NCBI GenBank assembly: GCA_963829705.1
Contig: CAWHJN010000004.1
Coordinates: 186,001-250,000 of the forward strand
Length of the DNA: 64,000 nt
Direction: 5' to 3'
Origin: CAWHJN01 sp963829705
GTDB lineage: Bacteria; Bacteroidota; Rhodothermia; Rhodothermales; BA12
In this document: positions 1 to 9,097 of the stretch, one piece after another
Layout: every line of letters begins with the position of its first letter
Numbering within the stretch: the first letter of the stretch is position 1
The notes under the pieces: generated by a model
What the model was told of the DNA's origin: nothing
What the model saw: only the letters and a program-made list of their open reading frames with translations
The model's database searches: none
Made by a program: the position numbers and the translations under genes

Positions 1-1
1 C

Positions 2-529
2 CCGAGTGCCACCATCAAGACGCACCACAACGTGGGCGGGCTGCCGGAGAAGATGAACCTGAAGGTGCTCGAACCCTTCCGCGAACTGTTCAAGGACGAG
101 GTGCGCGAGATCGGGCGTTTGCTGGGCGTGCCCGAGCGCATCGTCGGGCGGCACCCGTTCCCCGGCCCCGGCCTGGCGATCCGCATCCTCGGACCCGTCA
201 CGCGCGAAAGCGTCGCGCTCCTGCAGCGGGCCGACGACATCTTCATCTCCGAGCTGCGCGACAAAGGCCTCTACGACGACGTCTGGCAGGCCTTCGCCGT
301 GCTCTTGCCCGTGCAGAGCGTCGGCGTGATGGGCGACTACCGGACGTACGAGAGCGTGTGTGCGCTGCGCGCCGTGACGAGCGTGGACGGCATGACGGCG
401 GACTGGGCGCACCTGCCGTACGGTTTCCTCGCGCACGTCTCCAACCGCATCGTCAACGAGGTGCGCGGCATCAACCGCGTCGTCTACGACATCTCAAGCA
501 AGCCGCCCGCGACCATCGAATGGGAGTAG
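2..529 (+). CDS. guaA: GMP synthase (glutamine-hydrolysing), C-terminal part
   Basis: This is the 3' end of guaA; the gene begins before the window, and the frame is open from base 2. GuaA converts XMP to GMP with ATP and glutamine-derived ammonia in purine synthesis. The visible part covers the end of the ATP-pyrophosphatase domain (THHNVGG, then [16 protein letters not shown]) and the full C-terminal dimerisation domain, with the family signature [14 protein letters not shown] and the terminal KPPATIEWE, typical of GuaA. The N-terminal glutaminase domain is not visible. The internal GTG at base 32 is not the true start. Family assignment is very secure. Confidence 0.97.
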   Translation, partial: PSATIKTHHNVGGLPEKMNLKVLEPFRELFKDEVREIGRLLGVPERIVGRHPFPGPGLAIRILGPVTRESVALLQRADDIFISELRDKGLYDDVWQAFAVLLPVQSVGVMGDYRTYESVCALRAVTSVDGMTADWAHLPYGFLAHVSNRIVNEVRGINRVVYDISSKPPATIEWE

Positions 530-629
530 GGAGCAAGCGCGAGAGACGAATTCGTGATTCCGGCGCGCGTGCGGTGATGGGCGCGTGCGGGTGTCGTTTC
601 TTGGCACCCTATCACCGTCCTGCCCCGGC

Positions 630-2054
630 ATGCTCCGCGCCTCGCTCTTCTCGTTTCTGCTGTTTCTCCTCGCCTTCCCCGTCGCGGCGCAGACCTTCGA
701 CGTGCCGCGCAATCCCGATGCCGAGGCCATCTTCGACGAGGCCGTCGAGGCTTTCGAGGAGAGCGAGTACGCCACGGCCTACCGCCGCTTCCGGCTCGTC
801 TACACGCAGTACCCGCTCAACCAGAAGACGACGGCGGCGCTCATCATGGCGGCGAAGGCCCTCTACCGGCAGGGCGACACGCAGCACGCCCGCGCGCTCC
901 TGCAGGAGTTCGTCCGCACCTACCAGACGAGCAGCTACCTGCCCGAGGCGCGGAGCCTGCTGCGCCGCATCGAGCAAGGTGGGGCTGCGCCTTCCGGGCC
1001 GCGCCGCGCCACGGTGGACCTCGGCATCGTGCTGCCCCTGACGGCGCGCGATGCGCCGCTCACGCAGGCGTTTTTCAACGGCCTGCGGATGGCGGTGGAC
1101 GAGCACAACGCGCAGTCCAGCGGCCCGCGCGTGCGGATGGTCTTCCGCAACACGCGCAACGAGGCCGAGCGCGCCCGCTCCGCCATGGCGGAGTTGCGGG
1201 GAGCCGCTGCCGTCATCGGGCCGCTGTATTCGGAAGAAGCGCTCGCCGCTGCCGCGACGGCCGAGCGTAACGGCGTGACGATGATCGCGCCGCTGGCCAC
1301 CGATCCGCGCGTGAGCCAGGGCCGCGCGCACGTGTTCCAGGCCAACGCCACCACCGAGGTGCGAGGCCGCGCGATGGCGCGCTACGCGATCTCGTCGATG
1401 CGAGGGCGCACCTTTGGCATCGTGGCCGAGGGCGGCGACGAAGGCCTGAGCGCGCAGATGACGGAGGCGTTCGAGGACGAGGTGATGCGCGAGGGCGGCA
1501 CGATCCAGTTTTACCAGGAAGTGCCGTCGCGCGGCGGCTGGTCGAAGCTCGACGAGAGCATCGACCCGGAAGCCCTCGCCGCGGTCGACGCGCTCTACCT
1601 GCCCGTCGTGGGCGGCAACGCCGACGCTGACATCCGGGCGGCTCTCACGGCCCTCGGGCGCACCGGCTCGACGCCCCGCGTGCTCGGCAACGCCGAGTGG
1701 CACCGCCGCGGCGATGCCACCGTCAACAGCCGCTACGGCGTCACCTACACCAACGACTTCTATCCCGACGACAGCCGCGAGGCCGTCCGCCGCTTCCGCG
1801 AGCGCTACCGGGTGCAGACGGGCGACGACCTCGACAAGCAGCCGTTCACGCAGCAGCGACTGGCGTTCACGGGCTACGATCTGGGCCGCTTCGTCCTGGC
1901 GCAGATCGGCAAACAGGGAGATCTGCGCGACGCGCTGCGTGAAGCCCCGCGCTACGAGGGCCTCGGCATCAACCTCGACTTCCGCGACGGCAACGTCAAC
2001 ACGGCGCTGTTCATCAACCGCTACCGCGCAGGGCAGGTGGAAGTCGTGAGGTGA
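630..2054 (+). CDS. Secreted TPR / periplasmic binding protein type I-like protein
   Basis: This 474-residue exported protein has a clear signal peptide (about residues 1-21, ending VAAQ). Residues about 25-125 look like TPR repeats (AIFDEAVEAFEESEYATAYRRF), and residues about 130-470 resemble the ABC-type branched-chain amino acid / LppC (LpoA) periplasmic binding fold, with GIVLPLTARDAPL, then AAAVIGPLYSEEAL and GVTMIAPLATDP. The architecture is like LpoA, an activator of penicillin-binding proteins, but a ligand-binding or envelope role is only inferred. I chose the ATG at 630 because it begins the signal peptide; an in-frame GTG at 585 would add 15 residues. There is no ABC transporter next to it. 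Confidence 0.75.
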   Translation: MLRASLFSFLLFLLAFPVAAQTFDVPRNPDAEAIFDEAVEAFEESEYATAYRRFRLVYTQYPLNQKTTAALIMAAKALYRQGDTQHARALLQEFVRTYQTSSYLPEARSLLRRIEQGGAAPSGPRRATVDLGIVLPLTARDAPLTQAFFNGLRMAVDEHNAQSSGPRVRMVFRNTRNEAERARSAMAELRGAAAVIGPLYSEEALAAAATAERNGVTMIAPLATDPRVSQGRAHVFQANATTEVRGRAMARYAISSMRGRTFGIVAEGGDEGLSAQMTEAFEDEVMREGGTIQFYQEVPSRGGWSKLDESIDPEALAAVDALYLPVVGGNADADIRAALTALGRTGSTPRVLGNAEWHRRGDATVNSRYGVTYTNDFYPDDSREAVRRFRERYRVQTGDDLDKQPFTQQRLAFTGYDLGRFVLAQIGKQGDLRDALREAPRYEGLGINLDFRDGNVNTALFINRYRAGQVEVVR

Positions 2055-2239
2055 GGGGTGACTGCGGGTGGAGAGCAAAGGGCGCAGCAGCCTGCCCGGC
2101 CTCGCGGGGCGCGGCTCCTCGTGCGTTTTTCTTTAACACACACGGAGGCCGTGGCGCGTGGCGTTACTTTTCCGTCAACGTTTCCAGGCGCGTGGCATCT
2201 GTTGCGCGCCCTTTTTCGTGTCCAGAATCCACGTCTTTT

Positions 2240-3292
2240 ATGAAGCTTTTCCCCCTCTTTCTCCTGCTGTTCACCGTCGTTCTCGCCGCATGCGGGGGCG
2301 CCGACACGCCCGAGACGCCCGCCGACGAGCCGATTACGTTCACGATGGGTGACCCCGTGGCCGATTCGACCGTCGCGCTCATCGTCACCGTTGGCCAGCA
2401 GGTCGATACGCTCGGTGCCGAGGTGTTTTTCCAGCAGTACGTGGGCCAGGTGCAGCGCAACCCCTACCTCATGGCCGACACGTCGCAGGCGCGTGAACTG
2501 CGCCGTTCCATCGCTGAGGGGTACGTGTTCCAGAGTGTGCTGAGCGGCCTCGCCAGGCGTGAGACCGACCTCAAGATCGACGCCACGCAGGCCGACCTCC
2601 GCATCGCGCAGATCCGCGAGCAGGCACAGCAGGCGGGCACGACGCTCGAAGCCGAACTCGACCGCGCCGGCATGACGCTCGACTCGCTGCGCTCGCTCTA
2701 TGTGCAGGAGTTGCGGATGCGGGCGATGGCCGAGCGCCTCGCCGAAAGCGCCGCCATGCCCTCCGAGGCCGACGTCGACACGTACCGCGAGGAGCAGGCC
2801 GAGGAGGTGCGTTTGCAGCACATCATGTTCATCAAGTCGCCCGGTCTCAGCGCCGCGCAGCGCGACTCGGTGCGAATGCGCGCCGCCGCCGTGCTCGACA
2901 GCGCGCAGGCCGGCACGCCCTTCGCCGACCTGGCCCGCCGCCACAGCGAGGACGGCAACGCGGCCAACGGCGGCGACCTCGACTACCTGAGCCGCGCCGC
3001 GGGCCTCCCCACGTCGGTCGAGAAAGCCGCCTTCGCCCTCCGCGACTCAGGCGACGTGGCCCCCGAGGTCGTCGAGTCGCCTGTGGGGTATCACCTGCTG
3101 CGCCTGACGGGCCGCCGCACCGGCACGCCGATGGACACCACGCAGGCCCGCCGCGTCATGCTCAACGAGCGCAAGGGCGAGGCCGTCGAGAAAGCCATCA
3201 AAGAAGCCATCGAGACGATGGGCGTCGTCGTGCGCGTGAACCCGGAGGTCGTCCAGGCGGATCTGAACACGCCATACAAGGAAGGAGAGTAG
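2240..3292 (+). CDS. Parvulin-type peptidyl-prolyl isomerase lipoprotein (PrsA/SurA-like)
   Basis: The protein is a 350-residue predicted lipoprotein with lipobox VLAACGG near residue 18. A helical SurA/PrsA-like N-terminal chaperone region (about 45-185) is followed by a parvulin rotamase domain (about 190-290), recognised by VRLQHIMFIKS, FADLARRHSEDGNAANGGDL and SPVGYHLLRLTGRR. It is expected to help fold exported or outer-membrane proteins in the periplasm. The ATG at 2240 starts the signal peptide; no Shine-Dalgarno is visible. The 185-bp gap upstream holds no gene. aroC follows after 67 bp in the same direction but is functionally unrelated. Confidence 0.88.
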   Translation: MKLFPLFLLLFTVVLAACGGADTPETPADEPITFTMGDPVADSTVALIVTVGQQVDTLGAEVFFQQYVGQVQRNPYLMADTSQARELRRSIAEGYVFQSVLSGLARRETDLKIDATQADLRIAQIREQAQQAGTTLEAELDRAGMTLDSLRSLYVQELRMRAMAERLAESAAMPSEADVDTYREEQAEEVRLQHIMFIKSPGLSAAQRDSVRMRAAAVLDSAQAGTPFADLARRHSEDGNAANGGDLDYLSRAAGLPTSVEKAAFALRDSGDVAPEVVESPVGYHLLRLTGRRTGTPMDTTQARRVMLNERKGEAVEKAIKEAIETMGVVVRVNPEVVQADLNTPYKEGE

Positions 3293-3304
3293 AAGAGAGA
3301 GGTT

Positions 3305-3338
3305 AGAGGTTGGAGGTCAGAAAGTGCCTCCAACCTCT
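3305..3338. repeat. Perfect 12-bp inverted repeat in the aroC leader
   Basis: The arms AGAGGTTGGAGG and CCTCCAACCTCT are exact reverse complements separated by 10 bases, ending about 20 bases before the aroC ATG. A further CTCCAACCTCCAAC copy follows before the start codon. Similar GGTTGGAGG/CCTCCAACC material occurs at 37142-37231 and 51696-51755, and single C-rich arms precede the genes at 38766 and 49804, so this is one member of a dispersed intergenic family. Confidence 0.7.
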
Positions 3339-3359
3339 GATCTCCAACCTCCAACATCC

Positions 3360-4544
3360 ATGCTCCGTTACTTCACTGCGGGCGAGTCGCACGGCGAGGC
3401 GCTCGTGGGCATCGTCGAAGGGCTGCCTGCCGGGCTCGCCGTCACCCCTGCCGAGATCGACCACCACCTGGCGCGGCGCTGGCTGGGCTACGGACGCGGC
3501 GGGCGCGCCAAGTTCGAGCGCGACAAAGTCCACGTTTTCAGCGGGCTGCGCCACGGGAAAACGATGGGCAGCCCCGTCGCCCTCAAACTCGACAACGAGG
3601 CGTACCACCGCGACAAATCGGGCTGGCCGGACGTGATGGCTGTCGAGGGCACGGGCGAGGGCGTCGAGAAGGTGACGCTGCCGCGCCCCGGCCACGCCGA
3701 CCTGACGGGCACGCAGAAGTACGGCTTCGACGACATCCGGCCCGTCATCGAGCGGTCGTCGGCGCGCGAGACGGCCATGCGCGTGGCGTGCTGCACGCTC
3801 GCCCGCGTGCTGCTCAAGAGCGTCGGCATCGAGGTGGGTAGCCACGTCGTCCGGCTGGGTGATGTCGGCTACGACGCGCCTGAAGGCTGGCAGGCGCTGG
3901 CCGCGCCGCTCGTGGCCGAAGGAGCCGAGGCGCTCTACCGCGCCGCCGACGAGAGCGAGGTACGGATGCTCGACGCCGGCATGACCGCGCGCGCCATCGA
4001 GCACATCAAGGAGATGAAAAAGGCGGGCGACTCGCTTGGCGGCGTCTACGAAGTCGTGGTGACGGGCGTGCCCCCGGGACTCGGTTCGTACGTGCAGTGG
4101 GACCGCAAGCTCGACGCCCAGCTCGCCCACGCCATCCTGTCGATCCAGGCGCAGAAGGGCGTCGAGATCGGCGACGGCATCGCGGGCGCGCACCGCCCCG
4201 GCTCACGCGTCCACGACCCCATCACGCGCGAAGACGGCGCGTACGGCCGGGCGAGCAACCACGCCGGCGGCATCGAGGGCGGCATGAGCAACGGGATGCC
4301 CATCGTGGTGCGCGGCTACATGAAGCCCATCCCCACACTCATCAAGCCGCTGGGGACGGTAGATATCTCCTCTGGCGAGGCGCAGCCCACGCGCTACGAG
4401 CGCTCCGACGTGACGAGCGTGCCCGCGGCCTCCACCGTCGCCGAGGCCGTCGTCGCCTTTACACTCGCCAACGCGCTGCTGGAAAAATTCGGCGGCGACA
4501 GCATCGGCGAACTCGTGGAGCGCTACCGGCGCGAAGTGGGCTGA
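3360..4544 (+). CDS. aroC: Chorismate synthase
   Basis: AroC makes chorismate from 5-enolpyruvylshikimate-3-phosphate using reduced FMN, the last step of the shikimate pathway, in the cytosol. The 394-residue product has the usual family length and signatures: RYFTAGESHGEALVGI at the N-terminus, RPGHADLTGTQKYGFDD and RSSARETAMRVA in the middle, and NHAGGIEGGMSNG plus the SDVTSVPAASTVAEAVVAF region near the end. The ATG at 3360 is preferred over an upstream in-frame start because it directly begins the conserved N-terminus. No other shikimate gene is adjacent. Confidence 0.97.
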   Translation: MLRYFTAGESHGEALVGIVEGLPAGLAVTPAEIDHHLARRWLGYGRGGRAKFERDKVHVFSGLRHGKTMGSPVALKLDNEAYHRDKSGWPDVMAVEGTGEGVEKVTLPRPGHADLTGTQKYGFDDIRPVIERSSARETAMRVACCTLARVLLKSVGIEVGSHVVRLGDVGYDAPEGWQALAAPLVAEGAEALYRAADESEVRMLDAGMTARAIEHIKEMKKAGDSLGGVYEVVVTGVPPGLGSYVQWDRKLDAQLAHAILSIQAQKGVEIGDGIAGAHRPGSRVHDPITREDGAYGRASNHAGGIEGGMSNGMPIVVRGYMKPIPTLIKPLGTVDISSGEAQPTRYERSDVTSVPAASTVAEAVVAFTLANALLEKFGGDSIGELVERYRREVG

Positions 4545-4635
4545 GGAAAGCCTCATGGGTCGATGGCGAGCGAGGAGCGAACTGGTGGTACCAATCCAGC
4601 TTTTCCGGCGGCAGGAAAACGGCTTCGTTACAGCT

Positions 4636-4664
4636 TTGACAGATCTGTTGGCGCGGTCTATGTG
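4636..4664 (+). promoter_or_regulatory. Sigma70-like promoter for the sensory cluster
   Basis: TTGACA at 4636-4641 is followed by a 17-base spacer and TATGTG at 4659-4664, about 40 bases before the ATG of the large histidine kinase. The -35 box is perfect and the spacing ideal; the -10 box is weak. This is a sequence-match inference only. Confidence 0.45.
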
Positions 4665-4703
4665 TAGTGCAAAACCCCTCGTCAGAAGGGTATTGTAGGC
4701 CTC

Positions 4704-7700
4704 ATGATTCCCCCCCCCGTTTCTCCGCAGGTTGTTTTCCAGACGGCTGCCGTGCTGGCCGTGATGCCCGGTCACGTCGCGCTCGTCGGCGAGAGCGGCG
4801 ACACGCTGGCGGCGAGTGCCGCGTGGCAGTCCGGCGTGGGCGGCATCGACCGCCTCACCACGCCCGGTGGCGCGTCGCTCCTGGACGCGCTGCGCGACGG
4901 GCAGACGGCGGGAGAGGCCCGCACACCGTTTGGTCCGGTAACCTGGCAGGCGCAGCCCTACGAAGGCGGCGACGCCTGGCTGGTGTCACTGGAGGTGCCG
5001 CCTGACGACCGCTTCCGGGCCATCTTCCACGCCATGTTCCAGTTCATCGGGCTGATGGATCCGGATGGCACGGTGCTGGAAGCCAACGAAGCCGCGCTCC
5101 GTTTTGGCGGTCTCAAACACGCCGATGTGGTGGGCAGGAAGCTGTGGGACTGCTACTGGTTCGGCATCTCCGAAGGCACGCGCGCGCAGGTGCGCGAAGA
5201 CGTGCGAACGGCGGCACAGGGCACCTTCGTGCGGCGCGAGATGAGCGTGTGGGGAGCAGGCGAGACGCCCGTGACCATCGACTTTTCCATCATCCCCGTT
5301 CGCGATGCCGAGGGGCGCGTCATCCGCCTCATTCCCGAGGGGCGCGACATCCGCGCGCTGGACGAGACGCGCGAGGAACTGCGCCGCCAGTCGGCAGCGG
5401 CAGCACGGTTCGGCACCCGGCTCGAACGCCTTTACCGCATCGGCACCACCGTCTACGACAGCACCGACGCCCTGCTGCGCGACGTGCTCGCCGTCGGCTG
5501 CGACGTGCTCGGGTTGCCCGTGGGGGCCATCAACACGTTTCAGGGGGCGAGCTGCCGTTACCAGCTCGTCGTGCCGTCGGACGCATCCATCCGGGCAGGC
5601 GAGGTGCTGCCTGCGGGCGACACGCTCTGCCACTACGTGCGCGAGCGCGGCGGCACGGTCGTGTATCACGACCTCGACGCCGTTCCCGAGCGCCACGACC
5701 ATTTCGCCTACCGCGAGCAGGGCGTCCGGGCGTACGTGGGTACCCCGCTGCGCGTCAATGGCGACCTCTACGGCGCACTGTTTTTCGCCGACCTGAAGCC
5801 GCACGCGCCCTACGACGAGGCCGAGATCCGCGTCGTCGAACTGATGGCGCGGCGCGTAGAGCGTGCCCTCGAGCGTGAGCACGCCGACGCCGAGTTGCAC
5901 CGCTCGCAGGCGCATCTGCTCCACGCGCAGCGTATGGCCCACCTCGGCACCTGGCAGTGGAACACCGAAACCGACGAGATTACGTGGTCGGATGAGGTGT
6001 ACCGAATCTTCGGGCTGGAGGTAGGCGATCCGGTGGATTTCGCCGCGTACATGGAACGCATCCACCCGGCCGACCGTGCCGCGTTGCAGGCGAAGGTGCA
6101 GCGGGCACTGGAGGCGAAGAAAGGGTACGAAACCAGCCACCGCGTCGTGCTGCCGGGAGGCGAGGTACGCCACGTGGACAGCGTCGGCGAGGTGACCGAA
6201 AGCCCCGACGGCCACCTCACGCTCACCGGCACTGCGCAGGACGTCACCGAGCGCGTGCGCGCCGGTGAAGCGCTGCGCGAGAGCGAGCGGCGCTACCGCT
6301 TCCTCACCGAAAACGCCACCGACATCATCGGGCGGCACCGCCCCGACGGCACGCTCATCTACGTCTCGCCTGCCGTGGAAACCGTGCTCGCCCGCCACCC
6401 CGACGAATTGCTGGGCCGCTCCCTCGCCGACCTCGTCCACGAGGACGATCTGGCGGCGTTTCGGAAGGCCTTTCGCGCCTTCACGCACCAGCCGCAGCAG
6501 ATGCGTCACCGCCTCCGCCACGGCGAGGACGGGGGCTGGGTGTGGTTCGAGACGCGCTGGCAGGCCCTCTTCGACCCGAACACCGACGCCGTCACCGAAA
6601 TCATCTCGAGTGTGCGCGACGTGTCAAAGCAGGTGGAATTCGAGGACACGCTGCGTCGCCGTGAGGCCCGGATGCGGCTGCTCTCGCGCATCACGGCCGA
6701 GGCGGCGATGAGCGCCGACGAGCAGGTGCGCCGCGCCATCCGCATGGCCACCGAAGAGTTGGGCATGGACGTGGGCGTGCTGGCGCGCAAAACCCGCAAC
6801 CGCTACTGCGTGCGAGCGCTCCACGCGCCCGGCCTGGCGCTGCACGTGGGCGACGAGTTGCCGCTGCCGCGCGCGTCGATGTTGATCGGCCCGGAAACCG
6901 ACGCCACCGTGGCCATCTCCGACCTGCGCAGTGTCGGCGCGGAGCATCCCGCGTACGCCCGGTTTGGCCACTGCGGCTACCTCGGCGCGCCCATCCGGGT
7001 GAAGGGGTCGTTCTACGGCGCGATCACGTTCTGGAGCCGCGAGCCGCGTGCGGCCTTCGACCCGGAAGACCGCGAGTTTGTGCTACTGCTCGGGCTGTGG
7101 CTGGGGGGGCTGCTCGAAAAAGCGAGTGCCGAGGCGCAGGTGCGTAACTCGCGCAACCTGCTTTCCACCCTGCTCACCTCGTCGCTCGACGGCATCATGG
7201 CGTTCGAAGCCGTGCGCGATGAAGCGGGCGAGATCGTCGACTTTACCTGGATCCTCGCCAATCCGCGTGGTGCCGAAATGATCGGGCGGTCAGGGGAATA
7301 CCTCATCGGCAAGAAACTGCTGGACGAACTGCCGGGCAATGTCGACAGTGGGCTGTTCGACCGCTACAAACACGTCACCGAGACGGGAGAAGCCTTCCAA
7401 AGCGAGTTTCCCTATTTCAAGGATGGCTTCGAGGGATGGTTTTACGCCAGCGTGGTAAAGCTCAACGACGGCTTTTTCATCACCGTCCGCAACGTGACGG
7501 TGCAGCACGAGGCAGCCGACGCGCTGCGCGAGAGCGAGGCGCGCTTCCGACTCCTCGCCGACAACGCCAGCGATCTCGTCTGCCAGTATTCAGCCGAAGG
7601 CGTCTACACGTACGTCAGCCCGTCGGTGAGTTCGCTGTTGGGGTACGAGCCCGCCGAACTCGTCGGGCAGACTCCGTTCAGCATCATCCACCCCGATGAC

Positions 7701-8651
7701 GCCGAGCGTGTCCACCTCGAATCGCAGCAGAACATGGCCGAGGGGCGCTCGGCACCGGTGCTATGCCGCGTGCGGCGCAGCGATGGCACCTACGTGTGGC
7801 TCGAAACCCTCACCCGCCTGACGCTCGACGACGCGGGCGCGGTGCTGCACGCGCAGACCTCCTCGCGCGACGTCACCGACCGCGTGGCCGCCGAGCACGA
7901 CCTTGCCCACGCCAACCAGACGCTCCAGCAGCGCAACCGCGAACTCCAGGACTTCGCCTACGTGGCCTCGCACGATTTGCAGGAGCCGCTGCGTAAAATC
8001 CGCGCCTTCTCTGACCTGCTGTTCCAGGACAACGGCGACCAACTCGGCGACGACGGCCGGCATTACCTGAGCCGCATCGACGACGCGGCCACGCGCATGT
8101 CCGTGCTCATCTCCGACCTGCTCACCTTCTCGCGCGTGACGACGAAGGGGCAGCCCTTCCGCGAGATCGACCTCGGCGCGGTGATACAGGATATGCTGCA
8201 GGACCTCGAGATCGCCCTCGACGAGTCGGAAGGGAGCGTCGAGGTGGGCACGCTGCCCGTGCTCGAAGCCGACCCGCTGCAGATGCGGCAGTTGTTTCAG
8301 AACCTCGTCGGCAATGCCCTCAAGTTTCACCGCCCCGAGGTGCCGCCGCGCATCGAGGTGCGCGCGCGCGTGCAGCGCGGAGCCGCCGACGACCGCGAGG
8401 TGGTCGTCATCGAGGTGGCAGACAACGGCATCGGCTTCGACGAGAAATACCTCGACCGCATCTTCACCCCCTTTCAGCGCCTCCACAACCGCCAGCAGTA
8501 CGCGGGCACCGGTATGGGCCTGGCCATCTGCCGCCGCATCGCCGAGCGGCATCAGGGCCAGATCACCGCCCGCAGCACGCCCGGCGAAGGCACGACGTTC
8601 GTCATCACCCTTCCGCGTCACCACGAGCAGACTTCCCCGTTCGACCTATGA
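4704..8651 (+). CDS. Multi-PAS/GAF sensor histidine kinase
   Basis: This 1315-residue kinase has no clear membrane segment and so is probably soluble. In order it shows a variable N-terminus, PAS (about 103-225), GAF (about 245-395), two PAS domains (about 405-525 and 535-650), GAF (about 660-815), two more PAS domains (about 820-1070), HisKA and HATPase_c. The phosphoacceptor is His1090 in ASHDLQEPLRKIRAF, a sequence type seen in phytochrome-like kinases; the ATP-binding lid is NGIGFDEKYLDRIFTPF with GTGMGLAICRR. No bilin-binding cysteine context was identified, so the signal is unknown. Its stop overlaps the next gene's start (ATGA), implying translational coupling with a single-domain receiver, its likely phosphotransfer partner. 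Confidence 0.9.
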   Translation: MIPPPVSPQVVFQTAAVLAVMPGHVALVGESGDTLAASAAWQSGVGGIDRLTTPGGASLLDALRDGQTAGEARTPFGPVTWQAQPYEGGDAWLVSLEVPPDDRFRAIFHAMFQFIGLMDPDGTVLEANEAALRFGGLKHADVVGRKLWDCYWFGISEGTRAQVREDVRTAAQGTFVRREMSVWGAGETPVTIDFSIIPVRDAEGRVIRLIPEGRDIRALDETREELRRQSAAAARFGTRLERLYRIGTTVYDSTDALLRDVLAVGCDVLGLPVGAINTFQGASCRYQLVVPSDASIRAGEVLPAGDTLCHYVRERGGTVVYHDLDAVPERHDHFAYREQGVRAYVGTPLRVNGDLYGALFFADLKPHAPYDEAEIRVVELMARRVERALEREHADAELHRSQAHLLHAQRMAHLGTWQWNTETDEITWSDEVYRIFGLEVGDPVDFAAYMERIHPADRAALQAKVQRALEAKKGYETSHRVVLPGGEVRHVDSVGEVTESPDGHLTLTGTAQDVTERVRAGEALRESERRYRFLTENATDIIGRHRPDGTLIYVSPAVETVLARHPDELLGRSLADLVHEDDLAAFRKAFRAFTHQPQQMRHRLRHGEDGGWVWFETRWQALFDPNTDAVTEIISSVRDVSKQVEFEDTLRRREARMRLLSRITAEAAMSADEQVRRAIRMATEELGMDVGVLARKTRNRYCVRALHAPGLALHVGDELPLPRASMLIGPETDATVAISDLRSVGAEHPAYARFGHCGYLGAPIRVKGSFYGAITFWSREPRAAFDPEDREFVLLLGLWLGGLLEKASAEAQVRNSRNLLSTLLTSSLDGIMAFEAVRDEAGEIVDFTWILANPRGAEMIGRSGEYLIGKKLLDELPGNVDSGLFDRYKHVTETGEAFQSEFPYFKDGFEGWFYASVVKLNDGFFITVRNVTVQHEAADALRESEARFRLLADNASDLVCQYSAEGVYTYVSPSVSSLLGYEPAELVGQTPFSIIHPDDAERVHLESQQNMAEGRSAPVLCRVRRSDGTYVWLETLTRLTLDDAGAVLHAQTSSRDVTDRVAAEHDLAHANQTLQQRNRELQDFAYVASHDLQEPLRKIRAFSDLLFQDNGDQLGDDGRHYLSRIDDAATRMSVLISDLLTFSRVTTKGQPFREIDLGAVIQDMLQDLEIALDESEGSVEVGTLPVLEADPLQMRQLFQNLVGNALKFHRPEVPPRIEVRARVQRGAADDREVVVIEVADNGIGFDEKYLDRIFTPFQRLHNRQQYAGTGMGLAICRRIAERHQGQITARSTPGEGTTFVITLPRHHEQTSPFDL

Positions 8652-9097
8652 TTCCCGAGCCCGTAGCCATCCTCCTGGCCGACGACGACCCTGACGACCG
8701 CGCGCTCACCATCCGGGCGCTCAAGCAGAACCGCCTCGCCAACAACATCTACACCGTCGAGGACGGCGAGGAACTCATGCAGTTTCTCAAGCGCCAGGGC
8801 GCCTATCCGGATCCAGAACACGCGCCCCGCCCCGGCCTCATCCTGCTCGACCTCAACATGCCGCGCAAGGACGGACGCGAGGCGTTGCAGGAGATCAAGC
8901 AGGACCCCTCGCTGCGCTCGATTCCCATCGTGGTGCTCACCACGAGCGAGGCCGAGCAGGACATCCTGCGCTCCTACGACCTCGGCGTCAACGCCTTCGT
9001 CACCAAGCCCGTCACCTTCGATGGCCTCGCGAGCGCCGTCAAGGTGATCACCGATTTCTGGTTCGAGTTAGTACGGCTACCGCCGCTGAACACATGA
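8648..9097 (+). CDS. Single-domain response regulator (Rcp1-like receiver)
   Basis: The 149-residue protein is a lone receiver domain with no output domain. It has the acidic pocket ADDDPDD, the phosphoacceptor Asp68 in LILLDLNMPRKDG, the switch Thr in VVLTTSEAEQD and the Lys of VTKPV. The loop between beta2 and alpha2 (FLKRQGAYPD) matches the Rcp1 type that serves phytochrome-like kinases. It overlaps the kinase upstream by ATGA and the hybrid kinase downstream by ATGA, so the three genes are very likely one translationally coupled operon, with this protein shuttling phosphate between the kinases or to a target elsewhere. Confidence 0.92.
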   Translation: MIPEPVAILLADDDPDDRALTIRALKQNRLANNIYTVEDGEELMQFLKRQGAYPDPEHAPRPGLILLDLNMPRKDGREALQEIKQDPSLRSIPIVVLTTSEAEQDILRSYDLGVNAFVTKPVTFDGLASAVKVITDFWFELVRLPPLNT

